A DNA stretch of 64,000 nt from the NCBI RefSeq assembly GCF_021730445.1, contig NZ_JADNRM010000020.1:1-64000 (forward strand), in the 5' to 3' direction. This document shows, piece by piece, positions 51,522-60,915 of the stretch. The position numbers and the translations under genes are program-made. The DNA comes from Phocaeicola faecalis. GTDB lineage: Bacteria > Bacteroidota > Bacteroidia > Bacteroidales > Bacteroidaceae. Below the pieces are notes generated by a model. The model was not told where the DNA came from. It saw only the letters and a list, made by a program, of their open reading frames with translations, and did no database searches. Numbering within the stretch: position 1 is the first letter of the stretch; each line of letters starts with the position of its first letter.

Positions 51522-52268
51522 ATGAAGCATATAAAGAATATAGCAGTCCTACTCTTTCTGTCGATTGTAGTCTGCATGACACAAGCATGCAGTCAAGACG
51601 AAGACATAGATGATATACAAAACTGTATAGATAATTATAATGCAGACATGGCCATCATTGTCAATCCCATTACCTTGTCGGGGAGTACTTTGATTGATAC
51701 CGACTTGAACGGATATACTTATATAGCCAACCCGCAAATCTTGTCTGACAATAAGATGAACCAAAAAGGGCAACGCATATTTTATACATACTCTACCATA
51801 CCTCAGAGTATAGGTGCCGACAACATTCCTTATATTACTATTATTCAAGTAAATAAAGTGCTGACCAAAGAACCTGTTCTCTTAGAAGAAAATAATACGA
51901 AAGATTATGGTGCAGACCCGATTGACATTAGCGGGCAAAGCATAAGCAAAGCGCATCTCAACTTACGTTACACCATTTTAAACGGAGGTAACCAACTCAT
52001 AGCACACACCATCAACTTGGTCATTGCCAAAGATGCCCGGCCTGACGCACAGGGATATTTGAGTGCCGAGCTGCGCCATGATGCGGCCGGTGACCTGCAA
52101 ATCAATGCCAACAGTGGTTATGTTTCATTCACATTAGAGAATATGCCGGGATTTAAAGAAGGTACATTGAAGGGATTTAAGATAAAAACAAGAACTATTA
52201 AGAATGGAACAGATATCGTAGAAGTAACGATGAACAACAATAAGAAAAGTCTGAATTTTAATATCTAA
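51522..52268 (+). CDS. NigD-like lipoprotein
   Basis: This 248-residue lipoprotein (signal LLFLSIVVCMTQAC) has the two-part NigD-like pattern of Bacteroides. An N-terminal OB-like part contains GYTYIANPQIL and QRIFYTYS, and a C-terminal part contains AHLNLRYTILNGGNQLIAHTINLV and GYVSFTLENM. NigD was named as a bacteriocin immunity protein, but for most homologues the role is unproven and no bacteriocin gene is seen here. It is divergent from the sigma/barrel operon and followed by a terminator. Confidence 0.8.
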   Translation: MKHIKNIAVLLFLSIVVCMTQACSQDEDIDDIQNCIDNYNADMAIIVNPITLSGSTLIDTDLNGYTYIANPQILSDNKMNQKGQRIFYTYSTIPQSIGADNIPYITIIQVNKVLTKEPVLLEENNTKDYGADPIDISGQSISKAHLNLRYTILNGGNQLIAHTINLVIAKDARPDAQGYLSAELRHDAAGDLQINANSGYVSFTLENMPGFKEGTLKGFKIKTRTIKNGTDIVEVTMNNNKKSLNFNI

Positions 52269-52330
52269 ACCATAACCTCAACCCAAAAACTAAACGACCG
52301 TTATAATATAATGCCTTATTTATTATAACG

Positions 52331-52367
52331 AAAGGCGCAGCCGGCAAATGCCATCCTGCGCCTTTTT
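52331..52367 (+). terminator. Intrinsic terminator of the NigD-like gene
   Basis: AAAGGCGCA (52331-52339) pairs with TGCGCCTTT (52357-52365) and runs into a T tract. It lies between convergent genes and may also serve fmt on the other strand. Confidence 0.85.
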
Positions 52368-52396
52368 ATTTTCCATCCGCGTTTTGCTGATAAATC

Positions 52397-53371
52397 TTAC
52401 TCTACACGGTTGTCATTAGCTGTCCTGTAACCTCTTAAGAAATCCGCAACGTGCATACGCTTCTTTCCTGCCAGCTGTAAAGACAATATATTGATGAAAC
52501 CATCTTTCACCGCTATTTGGAAATCAGTCTTTAAATCTGTACGAATCTCCCCTATCTGCATATCATGCTGACAAAAGATTTTCTCAGCCTCATAAATCTT
52601 CATCACCTGCTTGCCGGCCCCGCCCATATACAGTTCTGTCCATGCAGCCGGATAGGGAGATAAACCGCGAATAAAATCATAGATTTCTTTCACGCCTTTA
52701 CTCCAGTCTACTCGACACGTTTCCTTAAAGATTTTAGGAGCCGGGCGCAATTCCGCTTCCGCCTGCATCAGTTCTTCTTGCGGGATAGCCTTCACCGTAC
52801 CGGCAAGAATAGCATCTACCGTTTCAAGCACCAACTCCCCTCCCAACATCATCAGTTTGTCATGCACAATTCCCACATTATCCGTATCGGCAATAGGCAC
52901 ACGCACCTGCTGTATGATTTCGCCGGTATCAATTTCATGCTTCAAAAAGAAAGTGGTTATGCCCGTCTCAGTATCTCCATTGATGACTGCCCAATTGATG
53001 GGAGCCGCCCCTCTGTACTGCGGCAATAAAGAAGCGTGAAGATTAAACGTTCCCAAACGAGGCATATTCCAAACAACTTCGGGCAACATTCGGAATGCCA
53101 CCACAATCTGTAAGTCAGCCTGCAATGAGCGCAGTTCTTCGACGAAAGATTCCTCTTTCAACTTTTCCGGTTGAAGCACGCGCAATCCCTGCGAAACTGC
53201 ATATTGCTTTACAGGACTAGGCTGCAACACGCTTCCGTGACGCCCCATCGGTTTGTCGGGCATCGTTATCACACCCACTACATTGTAACCTCCTTCAACC
53301 AAGCGTTTGAGACTCTCTACCGCAAAGTCGGGAGTACCCATATATACAATTTTCAAATCTTTCTTTTCCAT
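52397..53371 (-). CDS. fmt: Methionyl-tRNA formyltransferase
   Basis: This 324-residue enzyme formylates initiator Met-tRNA using 10-formyl-THF. It has IVYMGTPDFAVESLKRL at the start, the catalytic NLHASLLPQYRGAAPINWAVINGD (Asn, His) with the later GITTF and IDTGEII, and a C-terminal OB-like domain with IRGLSPYPAAWTEL. It lies 12 bases after the CLC channel gene. Confidence 0.95.
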   Translation of the reverse strand: MEKKDLKIVYMGTPDFAVESLKRLVEGGYNVVGVITMPDKPMGRHGSVLQPSPVKQYAVSQGLRVLQPEKLKEESFVEELRSLQADLQIVVAFRMLPEVVWNMPRLGTFNLHASLLPQYRGAAPINWAVINGDTETGITTFFLKHEIDTGEIIQQVRVPIADTDNVGIVHDKLMMLGGELVLETVDAILAGTVKAIPQEELMQAEAELRPAPKIFKETCRVDWSKGVKEIYDFIRGLSPYPAAWTELYMGGAGKQVMKIYEAEKIFCQHDMQIGEIRTDLKTDFQIAVKDGFINILSLQLAGKKRMHVADFLRGYRTANDNRVE

Positions 53372-53382
53372 ACTTATAACTA

Positions 53383-55182
53383 TTAATCTGCAGAAAAATC
53401 CACCAAAACCTGACGGTATGAGTTGAATATCTTCGACTTAGAAACAAATCCCTTATATTTGCCGGCCTCGTCTATCACAGGAAGATTCCAAGCCTTCGTA
53501 TCATCAAACTTCCTCATAACTTCTTCCATCGAATCATTGACATAGATTCTGGCGGCAGGTGATACCATAAACTTTTCTACCTTGAAACGATGATATAACT
53601 CCTGACGGAACATAATGTTTCTGATATCGTCCAATGCCACGATGCCCAGCAACTCTCCATTCACATCCACAACAGGAAATAAATTACGTTTTGCCTGCGA
53701 AATGACCTTTACCATTTCACCCAAATCCATATCGGGGCGGACTTTCTCAAAGTCTGTTTCCACTACGCTTTCGATATTCATCAACGTCAATACAGCCTTA
53801 TCCTTATGATGAGTCAGCAACTCCCCTTTTTTAGCCAGACGCATGGAATAAATACTATGCGGTTCAAACACCATAATAGTAAGATAAGAACTGACAGACA
53901 CCATCATCAAAGGTAAAAACAAATCGTAGCCTCCGGTCAGCTCTGCAATCAGGAAAATACCCGTCAAGGGTGCATGCATCACCCCCGACATCAATCCTGC
54001 CATCCCCAACAATGCAAAATTCTTTTCCGGAATATACGGACCCAAATGAAATTCATTACAGAAATGGGCAAAGATAAATCCGGTGATACATCCCAAAAAC
54101 AAGCTGGGGGCAAAAATACCGCCACAACCGCCACCGCCATTAGTAGCACTAGATGCAAAGACTTTGAACAGAATTATCAATGCCAGATAAATCAGCAACA
54201 GACCGCCATATCCATAAAAGATTGAGTTATTCATCACCGTATCCCAATCCTGATTGGATACCCCGTTGAGCAATAAGTTAATCGTATCGTATCCTTCACC
54301 ATAAAGAGGCGGAAAAAGGAAAATCAGGATACTTAGCATGATACCGCCGATAGCCAGTTTCACATACGGACTATTATAACGACGGAATACATTTTCCACC
54401 GAATTCATGGCACGGGTAAAATACAGGGAAACCAATCCACAAGCAATACCCAACAAGATGGCCGATGGGATACGCTCCATTAGAAACGGCTCATCCATGT
54501 GGAATTTAAACATAGCTTCCGAACCGGTAAGGATATAAGAAACCGTAGCGGCCGTCACACACGACACCAACAACGGCAACAGAGAAGCCATCGTCAAGTC
54601 TATCATCAAAACCTCCAAGGTGAATACCAATCCGGCAATAGGAGCTTTGAAAATACCGGCCACTGCTCCTGCAGCACCACATCCCACCAAAAGCATCAGC
54701 GTCTTATGTTCCATCTTAAAGACACTGCCCAAATTGGAACCGATGGCAGAACCGGTCAGCACGATAGGTGCCTCAGCCCCCACCGACCCACCAAAACCGA
54801 TGGTAATGGCACTTGCAATCATGGATGACCATGTATTATGCCGCTTGATACGGCTCTGACGCCGCGAAATGGCATAAAGAATCTTTGTCACACCATGGCT
54901 GATATCATCTTTCACAATATAACGAATGAATAAGCCGGTCAAAAAGATACCCACCACAGGATACACCAAATACAACCAGTTCACCCCTGTCGAGTCAAAA
55001 TTCTCTGTCAGGAACTCCTTAATCCATTCCACCAGAAATTTCAGGAACCAGGCTGCCAGCGCAGTAAAGATACCAACCAAAAAGCTCAGTATCAGAATGA
55101 AATGTTTTTCCTTTATCCTTTGTTCGCGCCACAAAATAAAGCGCTGCAATAAACTCTTCTTATCTTCTATTATAGCATCCAT
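53383..55182 (-). CDS. CLC-type chloride channel/transporter with CBS domains
   Basis: This 599-residue membrane protein has CLC signature loops GGSVGAEAPIVLTGSAIGSNLG (GxEGP region) and GGGGCGGIFAPSLFLG (GKxGPxxH-like region). The GAEAP site keeps the gating glutamate position. A C-terminal CBS pair follows (VDVNGELLGIVALDDIRNIM and VIDEAGKYKGFVSKSKIF). It moves chloride or exchanges chloride for protons. It is closely packed between the Sua5-type gene (6 bases) and fmt. Confidence 0.93.
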   Translation of the reverse strand: MDAIIEDKKSLLQRFILWREQRIKEKHFILILSFLVGIFTALAAWFLKFLVEWIKEFLTENFDSTGVNWLYLVYPVVGIFLTGLFIRYIVKDDISHGVTKILYAISRRQSRIKRHNTWSSMIASAITIGFGGSVGAEAPIVLTGSAIGSNLGSVFKMEHKTLMLLVGCGAAGAVAGIFKAPIAGLVFTLEVLMIDLTMASLLPLLVSCVTAATVSYILTGSEAMFKFHMDEPFLMERIPSAILLGIACGLVSLYFTRAMNSVENVFRRYNSPYVKLAIGGIMLSILIFLFPPLYGEGYDTINLLLNGVSNQDWDTVMNNSIFYGYGGLLLIYLALIILFKVFASSATNGGGGCGGIFAPSLFLGCITGFIFAHFCNEFHLGPYIPEKNFALLGMAGLMSGVMHAPLTGIFLIAELTGGYDLFLPLMMVSVSSYLTIMVFEPHSIYSMRLAKKGELLTHHKDKAVLTLMNIESVVETDFEKVRPDMDLGEMVKVISQAKRNLFPVVDVNGELLGIVALDDIRNIMFRQELYHRFKVEKFMVSPAARIYVNDSMEEVMRKFDDTKAWNLPVIDEAGKYKGFVSKSKIFNSYRQVLVDFSAD

Positions 55183-55188
55183 TCTTTC

Positions 55189-55764
55189 TTATTCTCTTAT
55201 AATCTTCACTTCTCCTCCTTTACCCAGCTTAATAATACTGGAAGGTCTCGGATGTCCGACTTCATCTTGTCTATAACCGACAATATAGTCTACCGCCTGT
55301 TTTACTTCCTCACTTATCTCACTGAAATTGGCAGGTGAAGGCTGGCCGCTAATGTTTGCCGAAGTAGAGACTATTGCTTTACGAAAGCGGAAACAGAGCT
55401 CCTTAGAGAATTCTTCACTTGTCACACGAATACCGACACTACCATCTTCCGCCAACAGGTTTTCGGCCAAATTACGAGCACCGTCATAGATAATAGTCAG
55501 CGGTTTGGTAGCATAATCCATCAAGTCCCATGCAACTGCAGGCACATCCCGTACATAGAAATCAACTTTCACCGAACTGTCTACCAGTACCAACATCGCC
55601 TTACTGTCTGCACGTCTCTTTATGTCATATACACGCTTCACAGCTTCTGCATTAGTTGCATCGCAACCTATTCCCCAGATGGTATCAGTAGGATAAAGAA
55701 TTACCCCGCCTTTCTGCATAACCTCACAGGCTTTCTTCACATCTTGTCTAATCGCTTCGTCCAT
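55189..55764 (-). CDS. L-threonylcarbamoyladenylate synthase (Sua5/TsaC)
   Basis: This 191-residue YrdC-domain protein makes threonylcarbamoyl-AMP for the t6A modification of tRNA. It has GGVILYPTDTIWGIGCDATN, VKRVYDIKRRADSKAMLVLV, KPLTIIYDGA and the late VSTSANISGQP. ATG 55764 fits the family start and a TACATTTG -7 element lies 39 bases upstream; the longer frame from 55863 would begin upstream of that promoter. No Sua5 C-terminal domain is present, so it is the short TsaC form. Confidence 0.93.
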   Translation of the reverse strand: MDEAIRQDVKKACEVMQKGGVILYPTDTIWGIGCDATNAEAVKRVYDIKRRADSKAMLVLVDSSVKVDFYVRDVPAVAWDLMDYATKPLTIIYDGARNLAENLLAEDGSVGIRVTSEEFSKELCFRFRKAIVSTSANISGQPSPANFSEISEEVKQAVDYIVGYRQDEVGHPRPSSIIKLGKGGEVKIIRE

Positions 55765-55802
55765 ATCGATTTTATTGTTTGGGTTTTCAATTCTACGAAT
55801 TG

Positions 55803-55810
55803 CAAATGTA
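55803..55810 (-). promoter_or_regulatory. -7 element for the Sua5-clc-fmt operon
   Basis: On the minus strand this reads TACATTTG (TAnnTTTG). It supports the start at 55764. Confidence 0.55.
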
Positions 55811-55912
55811 GCAATTTTCCCATTGATAACGACTACTAAAACTAAAAAAAGATGCCTAAACAATTACTTCGAACTGTTTAAACATCTTCCCCAAACTATT
55901 TAAAGAGTATAT

Positions 55913-57076
55913 TTAGAACAATGTATTCGTTACTTCTATCAGATTACCCATTGCCCATGCAGCACGGATATTCAAGTCATGGTCTAAAATCAACAAATCG
56001 GCATCCTTATCTTTTTGCAATGACCCTTTTCTGTCATCTACTCCCATAATGCGTGCCGGAGTTTCCGAAACCATATTAATGGCATCGCCCAAAGGAATGC
56101 CGGCTTTAACCATCGTACGTACCAATACATCCATTGTAGCAATACTTCCTGCCAGTGAAGAACGGTCTGCCATCTTGCATACGCCATCCTCGATAATTAC
56201 ATTCGAATCAGTGATTTCAACTCCCTCGGCAGCGGCATAAGCCAGCGCATCAGTCACCAGACAAGTATGGTTCACCCCTTTCAGTTTATAAGCCAACCGC
56301 AAAATAGTAGAAGGCAAATGAATACCGTCAGCAATAAGTTCGATGGTCATTCCATCTGTCAGATAGACACTCTCCACCGTTCCTTCATATTTATATTCAC
56401 GGCGTTTATGAAATCCCGGCATTGCATTATAAAAATGGGCCGCATGAGTATATCCGGCTTCATAAGCAGCTTTGATACCGTCATATTCAGCCTCGGTATG
56501 GGAAACAGCAGCCACTATCCCTTTAGATTTCAGATAGCCGGCAAACTCCAAAGCTCCCGGCAGTTCGGGAGATGAATCCCAGCGCTTGATACAATTGGTT
56601 TCATCCAACAATGAGGTATATTCTTCTTTATCCGGATTTTTCACCTTACCGGCAAACTGCTCACCTGCCATCTTAGGATTCAGGTAAGGCCCCTCCACAT
56701 GAAGTCCCAATACCGGACTGTCTTTTTCTTCCATCAGCTTTTCGCATACACTTACGGCTTTACGAATCTCTGAAAAAGGAGAAGATGACAATGTAGGGAA
56801 AATGCTGGTGGCACCGTGTCTCTGATGTGCTTTGACTGCTGTGCGGAATGCCTCTTCCGTACACTCTGTAAAGTCGTGACCACCGCCTCCATGAGCATGC
56901 ATACATACAAATCCGGGGACAATATACATGCCTTTGGCATCAATCAGATTAGCACCAATCAGTGCTAAATCGCAGTTAGTAACTTCAAGTATTTTATTAT
57001 CCCGCATCAACACCGAACCTTCGTCCAGCCAACCCTGTGGGGTAAATATCTTACCATTGATAATTTGAGTTAACAT
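55913..57076 (-). CDS. nagA: N-acetylglucosamine-6-phosphate deacetylase
   Basis: This 387-residue amidohydrolase deacetylates GlcNAc-6-phosphate in amino-sugar catabolism. Metal and active-site motifs are PGFVCMHAHGGGGHDFTE, LHVEGPYLNP, AAVSHTEAEYDG, HAAHFYNAMPGFH and the catalytic Asp in LVTDALAYAAAEG. Length and order match the family. It is transcribed alone. Confidence 0.95.
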   Translation of the reverse strand: MLTQIINGKIFTPQGWLDEGSVLMRDNKILEVTNCDLALIGANLIDAKGMYIVPGFVCMHAHGGGGHDFTECTEEAFRTAVKAHQRHGATSIFPTLSSSPFSEIRKAVSVCEKLMEEKDSPVLGLHVEGPYLNPKMAGEQFAGKVKNPDKEEYTSLLDETNCIKRWDSSPELPGALEFAGYLKSKGIVAAVSHTEAEYDGIKAAYEAGYTHAAHFYNAMPGFHKRREYKYEGTVESVYLTDGMTIELIADGIHLPSTILRLAYKLKGVNHTCLVTDALAYAAAEGVEITDSNVIIEDGVCKMADRSSLAGSIATMDVLVRTMVKAGIPLGDAINMVSETPARIMGVDDRKGSLQKDKDADLLILDHDLNIRAAWAMGNLIEVTNTLF

Positions 57077-57184
57077 GATATGTAAGTATTAGAATGTTTA
57101 TTGACCTGCAAAGTAAGACATTTTATTTTATTCCTCTTTATAAAATTGGGATTTCTTTCTACTTTTTCCAATCGGCCATACAAA

Positions 57185-57739
57185 CTATTCCATGACATTG
57201 GCCATTATCTTCATATATTTTTCTTTCACTTCCACATCATTTATAGGATTGCCCATCGTTATCACTTGGTCTGCCTCATCTAACAGAAAAGTCTGCGTAT
57301 GCAGTTCTTTTGAAAATTGATTGAGATGGTTAAACAAATCTGTTTCATCCACACAGACAGGGTAAATAAAATGATTACGCTTTGCTATGTTGCACAGATT
57401 ATCCCTATCTTTTGTATTAAAGTAAAAGACAAAAAACACATCATTTCCCGTCAAAGAGTCAACTTCATGGATAAACGTTTTCCAACGGTCGAAATGAAAT
57501 TCATTCTCCTTACAGCCCAAGGAGTCTACATAGGTTACAATCTTATATTCAGAATGGGGAAAAGTAAAATGCACGGTATCACGTCCCTGAATAGTAAAAG
57601 TCGAATAGGAAGGAAAAGCCAATGCTTTCCCTTCCCACTCTTTAACCAAACGTGTATTCTTCTCCTTTTCTGTCTCTTTACAAGCACAAAACAGACAGAG
57701 AAACATGAAGAGAAGCAATGATGAGCTTACATGTTTCAC
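57185..57739 (-). CDS. Lipoprotein with thioredoxin-like pattern, function unknown
   Basis: This 184-residue lipoprotein has signal LLLFMFLCLFCACKE. The body has a strand-helix order (YKIVTYVDSLGCKENEFHFDRW, DVFFVFYF, FIYPVCVDETDLFN, TQTFLLDEADQVITMGNP) that recalls thioredoxin-like domains of Bacteroides surface proteins, including the late LLDE...V-GNP strand. There is no CxxC redox motif. It follows the DUF3244 gene by 8 bases. Confidence 0.65.
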   Translation of the reverse strand: MKHVSSSLLLFMFLCLFCACKETEKEKNTRLVKEWEGKALAFPSYSTFTIQGRDTVHFTFPHSEYKIVTYVDSLGCKENEFHFDRWKTFIHEVDSLTGNDVFFVFYFNTKDRDNLCNIAKRNHFIYPVCVDETDLFNHLNQFSKELHTQTFLLDEADQVITMGNPINDVEVKEKYMKIMANVME

Positions 57740-57746
57740 TTCGTGG

Positions 57747-58118
57747 CTATTCTATTTTAAATGTGCCACTTAGGTACGTACCTCGCGGTGTCGTTATAGT
57801 TATAATATAAGTGCCTTTTGAATAACCACTTATATTAAAAACTTCAGGAGTAGAATCAATAAATGAAATAGTACGCTCTTCCATCTCTTGATTGTTTTCT
57901 TCTGATGCAACCGTCACTGTAGCATCAGAAAGGTCAACATAAAAAGTAATGGTAACTTGTGTACCTTGAAGATAAGCTTCTACAGGGAAAGAAGCAGACC
58001 GGAGGTCATCCATTTCAAAAGTTCCCTTAAAATCGATATCTTTAGGGATCTCATATATTTGTGCCCATGCAGACACACTCAACAGCATAAAAAAGCAAGT
58101 CATTAATACGTTTTTCAT
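57747..58118 (-). CDS. DUF3244 secreted protein
   Basis: From ATG 58118 the protein is 123 residues with a signal peptide (VLMTCFFMLLSVSAWAQ). The mature domain is beta-sandwich-like (VEAYLQGTQVTITFYVDLSDATVTVASEE, YSKGTYIITITTPRGTYLSGTFKIE). It resembles DUF3244 proteins of Bacteroides, with a C-terminal segment similar to Por-type sorting or adhesion folds. The function is unknown. It forms a likely operon with the downstream lipoprotein. Confidence 0.72.
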   Translation of the reverse strand: MKNVLMTCFFMLLSVSAWAQIYEIPKDIDFKGTFEMDDLRSASFPVEAYLQGTQVTITFYVDLSDATVTVASEENNQEMEERTISFIDSTPEVFNISGYSKGTYIITITTPRGTYLSGTFKIE

Positions 58119-58270
58119 AACAAATGGTTTTATAACAACTGCGAATTTAGAGAGCATTTTCCCATCATCCAAATAATCATCCCATTGATTTGCGACATAA
58201 GCTTTTGCTGATTATCAATAATATACATTAAAAGAACAAGCTTTTTTGCGACAAAACTTGAATAAAACAC

Positions 58271-60016
58271 CTACCGTATTTCTCTCAATTCTAATATATA
58301 GGTGGTAAAATCATCTTTACTACCTTTAGAAAATCCAAATTTCTCGCATATACGATAAATCCATCGTTCTTCTGAGCGCAACTGTATCTTTAACAAATCA
58401 GAGATTTCATCATCAGAAAAATCCAATGCCTTTAAATAACAAACATCTCTTTCTCTCCCTGTCAACTGATATCTCTCCAATAATCGACTGGCAAAATTAT
58501 TATAAACCAAGTCTAACCAGATATGTAGCTTCTCTCTATCTACAGCCGGGTCATAAGAAGGAAGCTCTTTAGATTTCAATTTCATTATCACTTCCAAAGC
58601 TTCAATATATTCCAGCGGGATATCTTTATCTTTCGACTTACAAATAATTTCCAATCTACGAATACTGACATCTTTCTGCTTCTTTTCAGCTTCCAGCTGC
58701 ACAATTTGTAACTGCAATTTTTCTTTCTCCCCATTATGCATGGTATCATCTTCTGCTATTTTTATTTGATTAGCATCAATCCTTGCCTGCAATTCAGCCT
58801 TTTCTTGCATATTCCGTAATAATAACTTTTTATTATTCCTTCTATTAATAATAAGTATCAGATAGATACTTCCAATCAATATGATTATTGTGGTAATAGA
58901 AATTAAGATAGTAAGATACCAATGATTACGTATTTCCGCATTCTTATTTATCAAAACAGCCCGATCATATTTCTTTTGCATTGCCAATAATTCAACTTGA
59001 TTCACACGATTACGTATAGAGTCCGTCAATGATATAAAGTTCGATAAATTAAACAATGCATTCTTATAGTCGTTTTTTTGAGAAGCCTCAACATACCATG
59101 AATAATATATTTTAGCTTTTATCTCCAAATCCGATTTATCTAAAGCACACTGCCATAAACTATCTACCTTTTCCCGATATCCTTTTTTTGAATATATATC
59201 AGCTAGCAAAAGCAATGTTTTATAATTGGCTTTATGTATTTTCCCTCTTAAAACCTTTTTTAAATATTGTTCCGCTTCTGTCCATTGTTTCTCTTTTCCT
59301 AAATATGCTCCTATATTATAATAGATTTTAGATTGAAGAGCAGAATCTACAGATGGAACAATTTCCAATAAATCAGAATAAGATAACTTTGCACTATCTT
59401 TATTTCCCCAATAATATTCTATATTGGCTACGTTCATTAAGTTACTAGCTTTCCACTCTAACTGACACTCATGTGTATTTATCAAAATTGCCTTTTTAAA
59501 ATAAGAGACAGCTAAACCATAATTATCATGCTTTTGATTCAAATAACCTAACCCAGTATAAATAAAAGAAGTAATCCTATTATCCTTTATTCTCGGAATA
59601 TAGCTTTCCGCTTCTTTATAGGCCAACATAGCTTCCTCATCCTTACCCATATCTTTTAATACTCCCCCTTTATATAACAATGAGGCTGTTCTTTTTTCTA
59701 CATCTTTATCCTGATAATATTCGACAGCGATATTAATCAATGAATCCGAAGTGGCGATAATGTTGGAACGATATTGCGCTTGTGTTAACAGCAATGCATA
59801 ATCTGCCCGCTCTTTTCCCTCCAAAGCTTCCGGCATAGTGATAGACTCTAATACTTTTAAAGCAGAATCAGGTTCATCCCACATTTGTTTTTCTGCCATA
59901 TCCAATGCTGTTCTCACCTCTTTATGACCACAAGAGACACAAATACATAGGATTATCAACAACATACCAAGCACTTTACAACATGTCAACTTGTTGTTCT
60001 TCTCTACCATATACAT
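58271..60016 (-). CDS. Membrane-anchored TPR protein with C-terminal LuxR-like HTH
   Basis: This 581-residue protein has an N-terminal lipoprotein-like signal (LLIILCICVSCGH). Several TPR repeats lie in the presumed periplasm (about residues 60-340: ASLLYKGGVLKDMGKDEEAMLAYKEAE, YGLAVSYFKKAIL). One membrane helix follows (YLTILISITTIIILIGSIYLILII, about residues 368-391), then a coiled coil and a C-terminal helix-turn-helix (YQLTGRERDVCYLKALDFSDDEISDLLKIQLRSEERWIYRICEKFG). It probably senses an envelope signal and regulates transcription directly from the membrane. The adjacent envelope genes downstream are candidate targets (inference). Confidence 0.82.
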   Translation of the reverse strand: MYMVEKNNKLTCCKVLGMLLIILCICVSCGHKEVRTALDMAEKQMWDEPDSALKVLESITMPEALEGKERADYALLLTQAQYRSNIIATSDSLINIAVEYYQDKDVEKRTASLLYKGGVLKDMGKDEEAMLAYKEAESYIPRIKDNRITSFIYTGLGYLNQKHDNYGLAVSYFKKAILINTHECQLEWKASNLMNVANIEYYWGNKDSAKLSYSDLLEIVPSVDSALQSKIYYNIGAYLGKEKQWTEAEQYLKKVLRGKIHKANYKTLLLLADIYSKKGYREKVDSLWQCALDKSDLEIKAKIYYSWYVEASQKNDYKNALFNLSNFISLTDSIRNRVNQVELLAMQKKYDRAVLINKNAEIRNHWYLTILISITTIIILIGSIYLILIINRRNNKKLLLRNMQEKAELQARIDANQIKIAEDDTMHNGEKEKLQLQIVQLEAEKKQKDVSIRRLEIICKSKDKDIPLEYIEALEVIMKLKSKELPSYDPAVDREKLHIWLDLVYNNFASRLLERYQLTGRERDVCYLKALDFSDDEISDLLKIQLRSEERWIYRICEKFGFSKGSKDDFTTYILELREIR

Positions 60017-60157
60017 AACTTTTTGTTTTTTATAATAAGCTTAAGCGTATACAATATTACAATTACCCGATAATACCACCAAATAATTTTATACTAATCT
60101 TTCCGATTCATACCAATTCAGCGATATTAGTATCTAAATAAACGTTCAAGGAAAAAT

Positions 60158-60198
60158 GTACATACGTATGTGTAGCCCCATACGGACGTATAGGTTAG
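60158..60198 (+). repeat. Short copy of the 22-bp ACGTATGTGTAG repeat
   Basis: Two units, starting at 60158 (GTACATACGTATGTGTAGCCCC) and 60180 (ATACGGACGTATAGGTTAG), follow the same 22-base pattern as the arrays at 9891 and 49405. They lie in the 340-base gap between the TPR regulator and the zinc-ribbon protein; nothing else was recognised in that gap. Confidence 0.65.
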
Positions 60199-60356
60199 AC
60201 TAAAGAATAAACGTAATGATTTTTACAACCCTGAAAAAATCTTCAGGGTATAGAGCGCACGCACTTCTTATCCAACAGGAATATTATAACAACAATCAAT
60301 CATTGGGAAAAGCCAACTCATCACAACATCAAGAAACTCGATATAAACAAAACAGC

Positions 60357-60884
60357 TCATCTACAAAAACGATGTCCACAGTCTTTACATCTACGATTCA
60401 CATTACAACGCTTGCTAGTACCTAAAATAAAAAGTATAAGAGCGATAAGCAATATCGCAATCATAAGCATTGACACTGTAGGAGAAGAAAAAACATTACT
60501 TAAAGGAGTTAAAAAGTAACAGCCTGCAATAAGCAAGGAAAATAGAATAAACATTGATATGGCTGTTCGGTGTTTAAGATACGGAGTGATACTGACAATA
60601 TTTTCGCTACCACACTTCGGACACCAACAGACCGACTGTGCCTTTCGCTGACTTTCAATTATTGAAACTATTTTTGCAGCCTGGTCATAATTGTCTTTAG
60701 ACACATAGATTGCAATGCCTTCATTGGGACCGTGAGCTCCATGATGCCCATATTGCTTTTCATCATGCCGATAAGAAGTAATACCTGATGCAAACAATGC
60801 ATCGGTTACTTCATCAGCATAAATTGAATTATCACACTGTACCAACAATATTTCAACTTCTTGAATACTTTTATTCTCCATCAC
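60357..60884 (-). CDS. DUF2007-like membrane protein with zinc ribbon
   Basis: This 175-residue protein has an N-terminal DUF2007-like (putative signal transducing) domain (EVEILLVQCDNSIYADEVTDALFASGI, GIAIYVSKDNYDQAAKIV). A CxxC pair follows (WCPKCGSENI), two membrane helices (ISMFILFSLLIAGCYFL and VSMLMIAILLIALILFIL) and a terminal CKDCGH that probably completes a split zinc ribbon. The function is unknown. It lies downstream of the RND pump gene, with 31 bases between. Confidence 0.7.
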   Translation of the reverse strand: MMENKSIQEVEILLVQCDNSIYADEVTDALFASGITSYRHDEKQYGHHGAHGPNEGIAIYVSKDNYDQAAKIVSIIESQRKAQSVCWCPKCGSENIVSITPYLKHRTAISMFILFSLLIAGCYFLTPLSNVFSSPTVSMLMIAILLIALILFILGTSKRCNVNRRCKDCGHRFCR

Positions 60885-60915
60885 AATAAGTTACGAGTTA
60901 TAACCATCATCATTT

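Noticed and set aside
51522-52268. Bacteriocin immunity gene (NigD)
   Set aside because: The NigD-like name alone does not show this role; no bacteriocin-like gene lies nearby.
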